This document shows positions 17,431 through 24,559 of a stretch of 64,000 nucleotides of DNA, one piece after another. Position numbers and translations under genes: made by a program. Each line of letters begins with the position of its first letter. Within the stretch, counting starts at the first letter, position 1. The DNA lies in assembly GCA_023379805.1 (NCBI GenBank), contig JAMCPI010000002.1, positions 62,001-126,000 of the forward strand, given 5' to 3'. A model generated the notes under the pieces. That model had not been told where the DNA came from, searched no databases, and saw only the letters and a list, made by a program, of their open reading frames with translations. This DNA is from Nitrososphaerota archaeon (GTDB lineage Archaea; Thermoproteota; Nitrososphaeria; Nitrososphaerales; JACPRH01).

Positions 17431-17841
17431 TTACGATGATAGGTTTTTCTCAGGATTTTTGATGCTATATTTTTCTTCAATTAACGACAACAAATAATCA
17501 ATCTTCACAGGTTTCACCATATATGCGTCAGCACCCTGCTTCTGGGTTTTAGTTAATGAATCAATCGACGGTATGCCGGTGATCATTATCTTGACGGCGT
17601 TAGGCAAGCTGTCCTGCATCCTGATCAGGAGATCGTCCCCATTCATGTCGGGAAGCCGGATGTCTATCAACGCAATGTCGTAGGATCGCTCGCTCGTTTT
17701 TTCGATAGCGTCTCTGCCTGTTCCAGCAGCATCTACATCGTAGCCGTTACTCTGCAGTATCCCTTTGAAAGACATCTGTAAGGCTTCATCGTCATCAATG
17801 ATCAGGACTGTTTTATTCGCCTTCTTCTTACTACGCGCCAA
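17431..17841 (-). CDS. single-domain response regulator
   Basis: A 136-residue stand-alone receiver domain: VLIIDDDEALQMSFKGIL (acid pocket), phospho-acceptor Asp in DIALIDIRLPDMNG, conserved Thr in KIMITGIPSIDS and Lys in AYMVKPVKIDYLLSLI. There is no output domain, so it works by protein contact. The nearest kinase in the window is the hybrid histidine kinase at 26.8 kb, which is not adjacent. Basic N-terminus MARSKKKANKT precedes the fold. Confidence 0.92.
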   Translation of the reverse strand: MARSKKKANKTVLIIDDDEALQMSFKGILQSNGYDVDAAGTGRDAIEKTSERSYDIALIDIRLPDMNGDDLLIRMQDSLPNAVKIMITGIPSIDSLTKTQKQGADAYMVKPVKIDYLLSLIEEKYSIKNPEKNLSS

Positions 17842-17963
17842 AGCCTTGTAACCCTCTTCACATCCAAGCTTTTAACGTTTTACCTCCACGTAGCCTGAAA
17901 GCAGCCCTAAACCATTTTCTTTGCTGACTTCATTCAGCACCAAGAATAATGGAAGCCTCAAAG

Positions 17964-17985
17964 AAAAGGGTAAGGACACCCTTTT
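17964..17985. promoter_or_regulatory. 8-bp stem inverted repeat between divergent genes
   Basis: AAAAGGGT (17964-17971) and ACCCTTTT (17978-17985) form an exact stem around a six-base loop, and a weaker inverted repeat CACCCTT-ACTG-AAGGTG follows near 17990. They lie between the divergent response regulator and UMP kinase genes, so a control site is more likely than a terminator. Nothing else is seen in 17842-18122. Confidence 0.4.
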
Positions 17986-18122
17986 TCAAACACCCTTACT
18001 GAAGGTGAGTGTCTAAAATTAAATTAGTCTCTGAATTTAAGAAGATTAGCTAACCTGTTTGTTAGTGTTCAGCTATTCATGCTTATTTATCCAAGGTTAG
18101 ACTTGAGTGTCTGATACTGGTT

Positions 18123-18833
18123 ATGCCGAAAAAGGGTTCGTTGGGCAAAGTTGAGCGACTAGTTGTGAAGCTCAGCGGGAGCCTCTTCCAACCTGATGTT
18201 AAATACTCTGACATTCAGCCCTTCACCAAGCTCTTCTCCGATCTGCGGCGCAGCGGCATCAAAATGGTGCTGGTCGCAGGGGGCGGAAAGAACGCGCGCA
18301 CATACATCAACGCGGCTCGCGGACTGGGTGCAGATGAATCGACTCTGGATGAGCTCGGAATAATGGTTTCACGGCTGAACGCGATGCTGATGATAGTGGG
18401 GCTAGGTGAATCCGCATACCCGTCTGTCCCCACCTCGCTCGCCGAGGTTGCGAAGGCATTCAATGAAACAGGGCTTGTCGTGGTCGGTGGGCTTCACCCC
18501 GGTCAAAGCACAAACGCGGTGGCCTGCCTTATCGCGGAGCGAATACGGGCAGACCTATTCCTCAACACCACCTCCGTAGACGGAGTATACACAGCGAACC
18601 CTAAAACCAGCAAAGCAGCCAAGCGGCTAAGCACGGTGTCAACTAAGGAGTTGGAGAAGATTCTTTCAGGCTCAGCGATGGGTGCAGGAACCTATGAATT
18701 GATGGATCCGGTGGCTCTCAGAATAATTGAGCGCTCCAAAATACCGTCGAGAATCACCCTATGCTCCACAGAAGTCATTAAACAGGTATTAAACGGAGAA
18801 AACGTAGGAACCATCCTAACCTCAGGTAAGTAA
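18123..18833 (+). CDS. pyrH: archaeal-type UMP kinase
   Basis: Phosphorylates UMP to UDP. 236 residues of the amino acid kinase fold: LVVKLSGSLF (nucleotide-phosphate binding), MVLVAGGGKNARTYINAARGLGAD (UMP site), LVVVGGLHPGQSTNAVACLIAERI, DLFLNTTSVDGVYTANPKT and YELMDPVALRIIERSKI. The length and the GGxHPGQST variant fit archaeal rather than bacterial UMP kinases. The zinc-ribbon gene follows after seven bases and may be co-transcribed. Confidence 0.93.
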   Translation: MPKKGSLGKVERLVVKLSGSLFQPDVKYSDIQPFTKLFSDLRRSGIKMVLVAGGGKNARTYINAARGLGADESTLDELGIMVSRLNAMLMIVGLGESAYPSVPTSLAEVAKAFNETGLVVVGGLHPGQSTNAVACLIAERIRADLFLNTTSVDGVYTANPKTSKAAKRLSTVSTKELEKILSGSAMGAGTYELMDPVALRIIERSKIPSRITLCSTEVIKQVLNGENVGTILTSGK

Positions 18834-18840
18834 GAAACCG

Positions 18841-19065
18841 ATGAGTGAGACAGCTATTAAGAAAGGATGGATACCACCGCACAGCCACTGCCGAGTATGC
18901 GGCAAATCAGTTCCAGTGAACAAAGAGTTCTGCTCAAAACAATGCGAAGAAGAAGCGGCGAAAATAACTCAGCGAAACAAACGATCAAGCAGACTATACC
19001 TAATCATCTTCATCGTCCTTATGGCAACACTTTTACTATGGTCATTCACCACACGTGGCAGCTAA
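18841..19065 (+). CDS. DUF2116-like zinc-ribbon membrane protein
   Basis: A 74-residue protein with a treble-clef-like ribbon HCRVCGKSVPVNKEFCSKQCEEE (Cys pairs at about 18/21 and 31/35) and one C-terminal membrane helix (LYLIIFIVLMATLLLWSF). This matches the archaeal DUF2116 family, small tail-anchored ribbon proteins of unknown task. It follows pyrH by seven bases, a neighbourhood that suggests co-expression. Confidence 0.85.
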   Translation: MSETAIKKGWIPPHSHCRVCGKSVPVNKEFCSKQCEEEAAKITQRNKRSSRLYLIIFIVLMATLLLWSFTTRGS

Positions 19066-19135
19066 CAGAGACCATCCATCCATCCATCCACACGGCTGAT
19101 CTCTGACACACATCACTGGCTTCCACAAGGTCAAT

Positions 19136-19160
19136 GCGGGGGTAGCGAAGCTAAGCCAAA
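19136..19160 (+). other. tRNA-like 5' half (acceptor strand and D-arm start)
   Basis: GCGGGGG-TA-GCGAAGC resembles the first 16 bases of a class II tRNA, including T8, A14 and G15. GCGGGGG pairs perfectly with CCCCCGC of the tRNA-like 3' half at 19550-19556, 410 bases downstream, with an intact tRNA-Leu between them. The invariant G18-G19 pair is not intact. It may be a tRNA remnant, one half of a split gene, or chance. Confidence 0.3.
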
Positions 19161-19166
19161 GATGTT

Positions 19167-19240
19167 TGTGCGTACGAAATCGTTTATGTGAGGGACCTGT
19201 TGATCTCTCTTGGAAACCGGGTCGATCAAAGATTCGCACA
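19167..19240 (+). ncRNA. possible structured RNA (nested inverted repeats)
   Basis: Two nested perfect repeats define a possible 74-base hairpin: TGTGCG (19167-19172) with CGCACA (19235-19240), and inside it TTGATC (19200-19205) with GATCAA (19224-19229). The 5' side of the internal loop is long. The block lies between the candidate tRNA 5' half at 19136 and the tRNA-Leu gene. It matches neither a C/D box nor a clear H/ACA RNA, so the identity is open. Confidence 0.3.
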
Positions 19241-19300
19241 TTGAGCGTTACCGGCGTTGGAAAACAATAATAGATGCAAAAGGGTAGTCCGTGAAACGGT

Positions 19301-19403
19301 GCAGGGGTAGCAGAGCCTGGTCAATCCTCATACAGGGACTTTATGCGCGGGACTCAAGATCCCGTCCCTTAGGGGTACATGGGTTCAAATCCCATCCCCT
19401 GCA
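19301..19403 (+). tRNA. tRNA-Leu (CAA) with enlarged D-loop
   Basis: Seven-base acceptor stem GCAGGGG/CCCCTGC (19301-19307 with 19396-19402), discriminator A, D-stem GCA/TGC, anticodon stem CGGGA/TCCCG around CTCAAGA (anticodon CAA, 19355-19357), variable arm CCC-TTA-GGG and T-arm ATGGG/CCCAT with TTCAAAT. CCA is not encoded. The D-loop (19313-19343) is 31 bases instead of about 13, so about 18 bases between GGTCAA and ATGC are extra. They may be a small intron; TCCT/AGGG with three-base bulges on each side can be drawn, but the outer helix is weak. Confidence 0.85.
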
Positions 19404-19510
19404 CTCTTCAATAACTTTGCAGGTATACAGAAATAGACAAGCTCCATCATTGCAGTGCCACATAGACAGATTCAAAAACTCACTTTATGAGAAAGATCGC
19501 GAATCGAGGA

Positions 19511-19560
19511 GATCCTCTCCTTTCAGAGGTTCGTGGGTTCGAATCCCACCCCCCGCACCA
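19511..19560 (+). tRNA. tRNA-like 3' half with encoded CCA (Leu/Ser class)
   Basis: Variable arm CCTCT-CCTTTC-AGAGG (19514-19529), T-arm GTGGG-TTCGAAT-CCCAC (19533-19549), acceptor 3' strand CCCCCGC (19550-19556), discriminator A and CCA (19558-19560) are all perfect. The long variable arm marks a tRNA-Leu or tRNA-Ser. No matching 5' half or anticodon arm is found directly upstream; the only GCGGGGG is at 19136. It is either the remnant of a tRNA used as an integration site or part of an interrupted tRNA gene. Confidence 0.55.
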
Positions 19561-19725
19561 ATAATTACTAGTAACACATTATCTGTAGCCAGATTGGCTC
19601 TTCAACGGTCATTAGGGAAGACTTTTGTTTTTAACAACACGTTTTATGATGTATTCGAAGATGAATGAATGAATAGGTGGATGATTGGAAGATTGGTGGT
19701 CTTCTTCTTGGGATTGGAATTCCAC

Positions 19726-19917
19726 TTATAATTGCTGTAAATTTTTACGTTGGGTTACTGGTTTATCCTTGTGCGGGTAGTTGAGTCTTGAGACGGTCCA
19801 AGTTGCTTGTTGCAGCATCTTCTCATCGTAACCTTCTTTCACTAGGAGTGCTTTGGCTCTAACCTTGGCATCATGGACATCATAGGCTAATACTTCAAAC
19901 TCTCTTTCAAGACCCAT
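19726..19917 (-). CDS. short protein of unknown function
   Basis: A 63-residue protein with an alpha/beta start, LEREFEVLAYDVHDAKVRAKALLVKEGYDEKMLQQATW, then a polar tail. The EVxAYDxxDAKxRAxALL pattern suggests a small folded domain, but I cannot name the family. It stands alone on the minus strand in a stretch otherwise occupied by tRNA sequences. Confidence 0.5.
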   Translation of the reverse strand: MGLEREFEVLAYDVHDAKVRAKALLVKEGYDEKMLQQATWTVSRLNYPHKDKPVTQRKNLQQL

Positions 19918-20044
19918 CTGAACCGTATCACTTGCTGTTTGCCTGACACTACCCCTAACGGATTCTTCAAGCTCGCCTTGACTTGAAATTTCCTCACACT
20001 CTCACCTAATCAGAGTATGTACAGCGTAGTTTTGCTAAAAGGTT

Positions 20045-20260
20045 TCAGATTGACTGTATTGTCCCATGTTCTACTATTCTGATACCTGTTTCAGGATATT
20101 TTGACATCTGATTATTAGCGGATTTCTTTGCATGATTCATGTGGTCTTCGCAAAGAAGATATGTCCGCATCTCTTTTGGCAAGGTTGGCCAGCTGTACTC
20201 CACTAAAACCCAGTGTGTGGCTGCTTTTTTACAGCCCTCACTTGACTGACAAATAGCCAT
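20045..20260 (-). CDS. small Cys/His protein, possible zinc-binding
   Basis: A 71-residue protein with CQSSEGCKKAATHWVLVEYSWP and LLCEDHMNHAKKSANNQM. The CxxxxC and CxxHxxH sets could bind one zinc ion. No family is recognised. It is monocistronic; the 450 bases beyond its start hold no complete gene. Confidence 0.6.
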   Translation of the reverse strand: MAICQSSEGCKKAATHWVLVEYSWPTLPKEMRTYLLCEDHMNHAKKSANNQMSKYPETGIRIVEHGTIQSI

Positions 20261-20705
20261 AACTGCATAAGCGTAGAGGGTCTATATATTCATGGCATAA
20301 CTGGCTTACTGTTAAGCTACTTGTGGCGACATTTACCCCGAATAACTGCTCTTCTTGTCAGGTTTTCAGAACCACAGTATTTGCATCGCATCCATAATGC
20401 CGGCATCCTGCAATACGCCTGACACATACATCATCTGATACTCCTAGATACCAATTAACCACAAAAGACAACAGTACCTTGAAGGATTAGGTCTGATAAA
20501 GCTCGAAAAGCACGCGAGACTCAGAGTACCAAAACAGGTAGTCCAAGATATCACAATAAGACTATAAGTGGCGCCTCTTGAGCGCAAACCCATCCTTAGG
20601 CTTCAAGAGGATTATCTAATCATTGAGCAGATAATGCGGATTTAAGTACATTCTCAGTTGTATTTTGAAAAATGCTTATTCCACAATTTTGGATATGTAG
20701 TAAAT
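20261..20705. other. non-coding stretch with a gene fragment
   Basis: No intact gene is visible. On the plus strand about 20460-20567 encodes a C-terminal fragment (HKRQQYLEGLGLIKLEKHAR and RLRVPKQVVQDITIRL, ending TAA) that reads like the end of a winged-helix regulator, without an upstream start. A TATA box GTTTAAATA at about 20705-20713 belongs to the next gene. Confidence 0.4.
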
Positions 20706-20738
20706 GTTTAAATATCGTTGAGTAACGAAGAAAAAAAC

Positions 20739-21248
20739 ATGCCGTTTTGCCAGAATTGTGGGAAAGAATATACTCAGGTTGGGATAGCCTTCTGTCCAAA
20801 CTGTGGCAAGTCGCTTCAAGGAGCCTCGGTGCAACAGACCGCAGTCAAGTATTGCCAAAAATGCGGGGCCGCGAACGATGCAGGAGTCGCTTACTGTCAG
20901 CACTGTGGTGAAATGATATTTGGTTCTACTGCTCCAAGTCGGGTTTCAAGACCGTTAGGCATAACTATTCTTGGAGCAATTCAAATCATTGGTTCTATAG
21001 CTGTGTTGATGATTGGAGTTGGACTCAGCTTTTTACTAGGGCCACTATCGATATTCATGTTCCCATTAGCTGTATTGCCGCTACTCTTTGCTGTCTCGCT
21101 CTTCACGGGAAGAAACTGGGCAAGGGTCTTAATGATGATAGGCGCTGTTCTGGACATCCTCTCCATAGTCGGGGTAATCTGGGGCGCCCTCCTGCTATGG
21201 TATCTAACTAGACCACATGTAGTCGCATACTTCAAGCAACCAAAGTGA
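20739..21248 (+). CDS. double zinc-ribbon membrane protein
   Basis: 169 residues with two zinc ribbons, FCQNCGKEY...FCPNCGKSL and YCQKCGAAN...YCQHCGEMI (roughly residues 3-60), then three membrane helices (LGITILGAIQIIGSIAVLMIGVG, IFMFPLAVLPLLFAVSLF, VLMMIGAVLDILSIVGVIWGALLLWYL). Such zinc-ribbon membrane proteins are common in archaea and of unknown role. The TATA box (20705-20713) puts the transcript start close to ATG 20739, so this start is preferred over the TTG at 20718. Confidence 0.8.
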   Translation: MPFCQNCGKEYTQVGIAFCPNCGKSLQGASVQQTAVKYCQKCGAANDAGVAYCQHCGEMIFGSTAPSRVSRPLGITILGAIQIIGSIAVLMIGVGLSFLLGPLSIFMFPLAVLPLLFAVSLFTGRNWARVLMMIGAVLDILSIVGVIWGALLLWYLTRPHVVAYFKQPK

Positions 21249-21323
21249 CCGAGCCAAGTAAAAGATCAAATTCCAGCCGCAACATCTGATCCTTCATTTC
21301 CTCAACCATTTTGAACACATAGT

Positions 21324-22214
21324 CTACATTAAGGAGAAGAGTTTAGCAAACGCTTCCCCTACTGCATCGGGGAGTCCATGAGCTATACCTGCAGCAATTA
21401 TGCTCCCCGTCTTTTCTCTGACGAACCCGAAGAACAGTCCAGCGAAGAATGTCCACAAGCCCCATCCCCAAGCAAGGTCAAAATTTCCCTTGAACGGGTT
21501 GAACGGGTTAAAAACATGGGCGATGGCGAAGAGCAAAGAAGAGAGAATAAGTCCTATTCCGAAGTTGACGCCTAGGAAACTGTAGGGTCGTCCAAACTCT
21601 TCATTTATCCTCGACTGATAGTATCCTCTGTACCTAATCTCTTCTCCGAAGCCTGAAAAGAAAAATTGCCAAATCACTGTTGAAACGACAATCGGCGTGA
21701 GCTTATTCAGGTAGAGCCCAACAAGAATCGGGAGGAACAGCAGGAAAACAAGGATAAGACCATCCTTCAAAGCGGATTTCTTCTCCTTTTCCCAATGCGA
21801 GCGTCTAAGCGTCAGTAGAAGTAGAAGAATAGCTAGGGTTTCGCCGACAGCTAAAACCAGCCCACCAACTAATCCCATATAGCTAATGTGGAGATAAAAC
21901 AGAAGCAAGAGTAAACTAAATGGGATAAGCCGAATCAAATAGCAGCTCATGCCGACGCTAAGATTGTATTTCCATTCCTTGAGAGAGAAGCCGTAATGCC
22001 CAAAATCTCTTTTAGCTAATAGAAGAATAATAACAGGTATCAGTATCAGAAGAATGCCGCCGATGTAACTCCAGCCCAGTATCGCAATTTCAGATCTCAC
22101 TAAATCGGTAAGAAACAGCCAGCCGAACAAGTAAGACAATATGAATACTGAGAAAACTTCTACCACAGATAGGCCCTTCACCGTACTCCCCCTACTTTCA
22201 ACTGACCGAAACAC
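21324..22214 (-). CDS. CPBP-family intramembrane metalloprotease
   Basis: A 296-residue polytopic protein with about eight helices. The CAAX protease/bacteriocin-processing (ABI) motifs are present: GFGEEIRYRGYYQSRI (EExxxR), the His-containing helix FAIAHVFNPF, and FGFVREKTGSIIAAGIAHGLPD (second His, then Asp). These residues bind zinc and activate water in Rce1-like glutamate proteases. The substrate is unknown. It stands alone on the minus strand with a 310-base empty gap downstream. Confidence 0.85.
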   Translation of the reverse strand: MFRSVESRGSTVKGLSVVEVFSVFILSYLFGWLFLTDLVRSEIAILGWSYIGGILLILIPVIILLLAKRDFGHYGFSLKEWKYNLSVGMSCYLIRLIPFSLLLLLFYLHISYMGLVGGLVLAVGETLAILLLLLTLRRSHWEKEKKSALKDGLILVFLLFLPILVGLYLNKLTPIVVSTVIWQFFFSGFGEEIRYRGYYQSRINEEFGRPYSFLGVNFGIGLILSSLLFAIAHVFNPFNPFKGNFDLAWGWGLWTFFAGLFFGFVREKTGSIIAAGIAHGLPDAVGEAFAKLFSLM

Positions 22215-22524
22215 ACCACTTGAATGTAGGTTATTACAACATCCATAAAGTTTTCAGTGAAACAATGAAATCCTTCACAGCCGGGAGCTTTACCAGTCAA
22301 TCGACGCAATTCTTCACAACCAATTAAAATTTGATTCTGTTGATTCCTTCAGCGCAATTTTCGGGTGATGAAAAACGGGTGATACTTCTTCTGATGCTCG
22401 AGTGTCTCAAACCTCGCTATAAGCTTCGCAAGCTTGACATTTGGTTACGGTTTGAACCGTTGGGATGACTCGATTAAATGTCGTGCGCTTAGAGGCTTCG
22501 ACTATTCAGAGGCTCAATGTACAA

Positions 22525-23394
22525 CTATCTCTGCTTGAGATTCTCAAGTATCTTATGATAATGGACTGTAGCAGCATTGCTAGGAGCTCCTTTTTCGCAG
22601 AAGGATAAGTTGGCCAAGTTTCGATGCGGGTTTTCCACGACAATCTTGCCGTCGAACAGCTTAGACTCCAAGATTTCGAGGGCTTGATGGAAGCGCGAGT
22701 CACATCTTGCACGTTCATAGAATGACAGGACGTAGACGTAGTTCAAGAGATTGTAGCGACGCAGAGGATATTCGACTTGCATAAACAGCGTCCCAATACC
22801 GAAGTGGCATGGGCCCAGTGGCTTGCGAGTCACCCAATGATCGAGGAGAAAGTTCACGGCCCCGTCCAAGATCCTCTCACGATCCAGATACCGAGTGAAG
22901 CGAAAAGCATCTAAGACATGCAGAGTTGGACCTGGATTAGAGAATTCGGTCTCAGGTCCTCTTCCATACTTAAACGAGTTGCAACGCCATCCACCGTCGG
23001 TATGAACCGTATCGAGCAGATGTTTGAACGTGCGCTGAAGCCTCGGATCCTCTGTGTAGCCAACACGGCATAGAACCCTAGCGGCGGCAGCTGTGTAACA
23101 GCGATACATAGGGCCTCTCGGAGCAAGTTGAAAGCGTCCATCTTCACGCCAACAACTCAAAATCAGCTTCGAAGCCTCTCTAAGGGTAGGATCGGAAGAC
23201 TCCATTCCTAAGTCGGAGAGCATCAGCACACATTCAAGCGTGCTGAAGGGGCTACCGACACCAACCCGTCCATCAGGGCTCGCCCAATAATCTCCACCAT
23301 TATCATAACGTTTAGCGAGGATTGCCTCGACATCAGAACGATACTCCTCGGAAACTACCATGAAATCCACCCAGCAAAGATAGACAACCACCAT
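22525..23394 (-). CDS. alpha/alpha-toroid protein (prenyltransferase/terpene cyclase-like repeats)
   Basis: 289 residues of repeated helical pairs: ASKLILSCWREDGRF, AAARVLCRVGYTEDPRLQRTFKHLL, TVHTDGGWRCNSFKYG, LHVLDAFRFTRYLDRERILDGAVNFLLDHW and LLNYVYVLSFYERARCD. The D-G-G-W element and repeat length match the squalene-hopene cyclase/prenyltransferase toroid. The DXDD acid motif of cyclases is absent, so it may bind rather than cyclise. No lipid-pathway genes are near. Function unknown. Confidence 0.7.
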   Translation of the reverse strand: MVVVYLCWVDFMVVSEEYRSDVEAILAKRYDNGGDYWASPDGRVGVGSPFSTLECVLMLSDLGMESSDPTLREASKLILSCWREDGRFQLAPRGPMYRCYTAAAARVLCRVGYTEDPRLQRTFKHLLDTVHTDGGWRCNSFKYGRGPETEFSNPGPTLHVLDAFRFTRYLDRERILDGAVNFLLDHWVTRKPLGPCHFGIGTLFMQVEYPLRRYNLLNYVYVLSFYERARCDSRFHQALEILESKLFDGKIVVENPHRNLANLSFCEKGAPSNAATVHYHKILENLKQR

Positions 23395-23478
23395 TTTTCC
23401 TTATTGGTTATTCTCCTTACGCCTAACCCTTTGGAGTAGAGTCATGCGAAAGTAGGAGTACAGGCGGGTGCTGAAGTT

Positions 23479-24315
23479 CTATTTCGCGTATGCTTCGACA
23501 AGGTCGCGTGCTGTGACGATGCCTACAAGTTTGCCTTTTTCGGAGATGGGTAGTCGTCTAATATGTTTCACCGCCATAGTGGCAGCAGCTTTGTGGACGC
23601 TTGTTCCAGCGGGCGCCGTCACTAGTGGTGACGAGGCTTGTGCACCTACGTTTGTTTCTAGTGGCTCAGCCTTGGCTAGAAGCGTGGTTAGCAGATCTCG
23701 CTCGGTGAAAATCCCAGTCGCTATTCCTCTGCGGGTGATGATGACGCTTCCAATGCGCTGTTCACCCATTGTTTTAGCTACAGCTTTAACTGGAGTTGTC
23801 TCGTCAGCGGTTATGACTCGCTTGGTCATGAAATCATCTACTTTTACCTTTGTTTCGTTAACTTCAGGCAGGCCTCTGATCAGGTCTGAAGAGGTGATTA
23901 TACCTAGGAGTTTTCCGCATTCGAAGACTGCGAGCCGCCCCTTCTCGTTGACCATGGTTTGAGCGGCCTCCTTTATTTTGGCGGTCGAGCATATGGTGAC
24001 GAGAGGATAAGACATGATTTTCTCAACCTTTTCCTCCTGCATATCTTTTTCTCGCGCTAAGACCTCGCTAAGCAGGTCTCTCTCAGTGACTATGCCTACT
24101 GCCGTATCGTATTTCTTCACGATAAGGCTTCCAATGTGCTTTTCCCCCATTATTCTGGCAGCCTCGTACATCGTCGCCTCAGGTGTCGTCGTAACAACGT
24201 TTTTGCTCATAATCTCCTTAACTAACTTATAGCGCTTCAGGTCACGTTTGTATTGCTCGTATGCGCTGTCGAGAACACTGGGGAACTCTTTCTTGAGGGT
24301 TTTAGCTGCTACCAT
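23479..24315 (-). CDS. protein with four CBS domains
   Basis: 278 residues: a short helical start (about 1-30), then four CBS motifs in two Bateman pairs: IMSKNVVTTTPEATMYEAARIM...GIVTERDLL, IMSYPLVTICSTAKIKEAAQTM...GIITSSDLI, FMTKRVITADETTPVKAVAKTM...GIFTERDLL and ASSPLVTAPAGTSVHKAAATMAVKHIRRLPISEKGKLVGIVTARDLV. Such proteins sense adenosine nucleotides and regulate partners. There is no catalytic domain. It stands alone, diverging from the HpaB-like gene. Confidence 0.9.
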   Translation of the reverse strand: MVAAKTLKKEFPSVLDSAYEQYKRDLKRYKLVKEIMSKNVVTTTPEATMYEAARIMGEKHIGSLIVKKYDTAVGIVTERDLLSEVLAREKDMQEEKVEKIMSYPLVTICSTAKIKEAAQTMVNEKGRLAVFECGKLLGIITSSDLIRGLPEVNETKVKVDDFMTKRVITADETTPVKAVAKTMGEQRIGSVIITRRGIATGIFTERDLLTTLLAKAEPLETNVGAQASSPLVTAPAGTSVHKAAATMAVKHIRRLPISEKGKLVGIVTARDLVEAYAK

Positions 24316-24559
24316 AGAAATTCCCTAATACTGTAAGTGCCGTCAGGCTTAATTAAGATTCTACCTGCACATTCCCATGACCAGCGTCTTTGTCTTCTCT
24401 GGAACGCCCTCTCAAATCCCAAAATAATCTAAAAGATCTGTTCAGGTTTGGGCCTTCAAGTAAATTGGTGCTGTAATGTCTCCTCTAGCGTCAATCTGCC
24501 AATATTGCAGTAAAATTTAACTGATAACAAGGGAAAAATGAGGGTAGAGTAAAAAATGC

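Noticed and set aside
19072-19092. CCAT microrepeat as a regulatory repeat
   Set aside because: Only about four short units directly after a gene end; no sign of function.
19291-19668. 125-codon frame across the tRNA region
   Set aside because: It reads through tRNA-Leu and the tRNA-like 3' half; the RNA structures explain the sequence.
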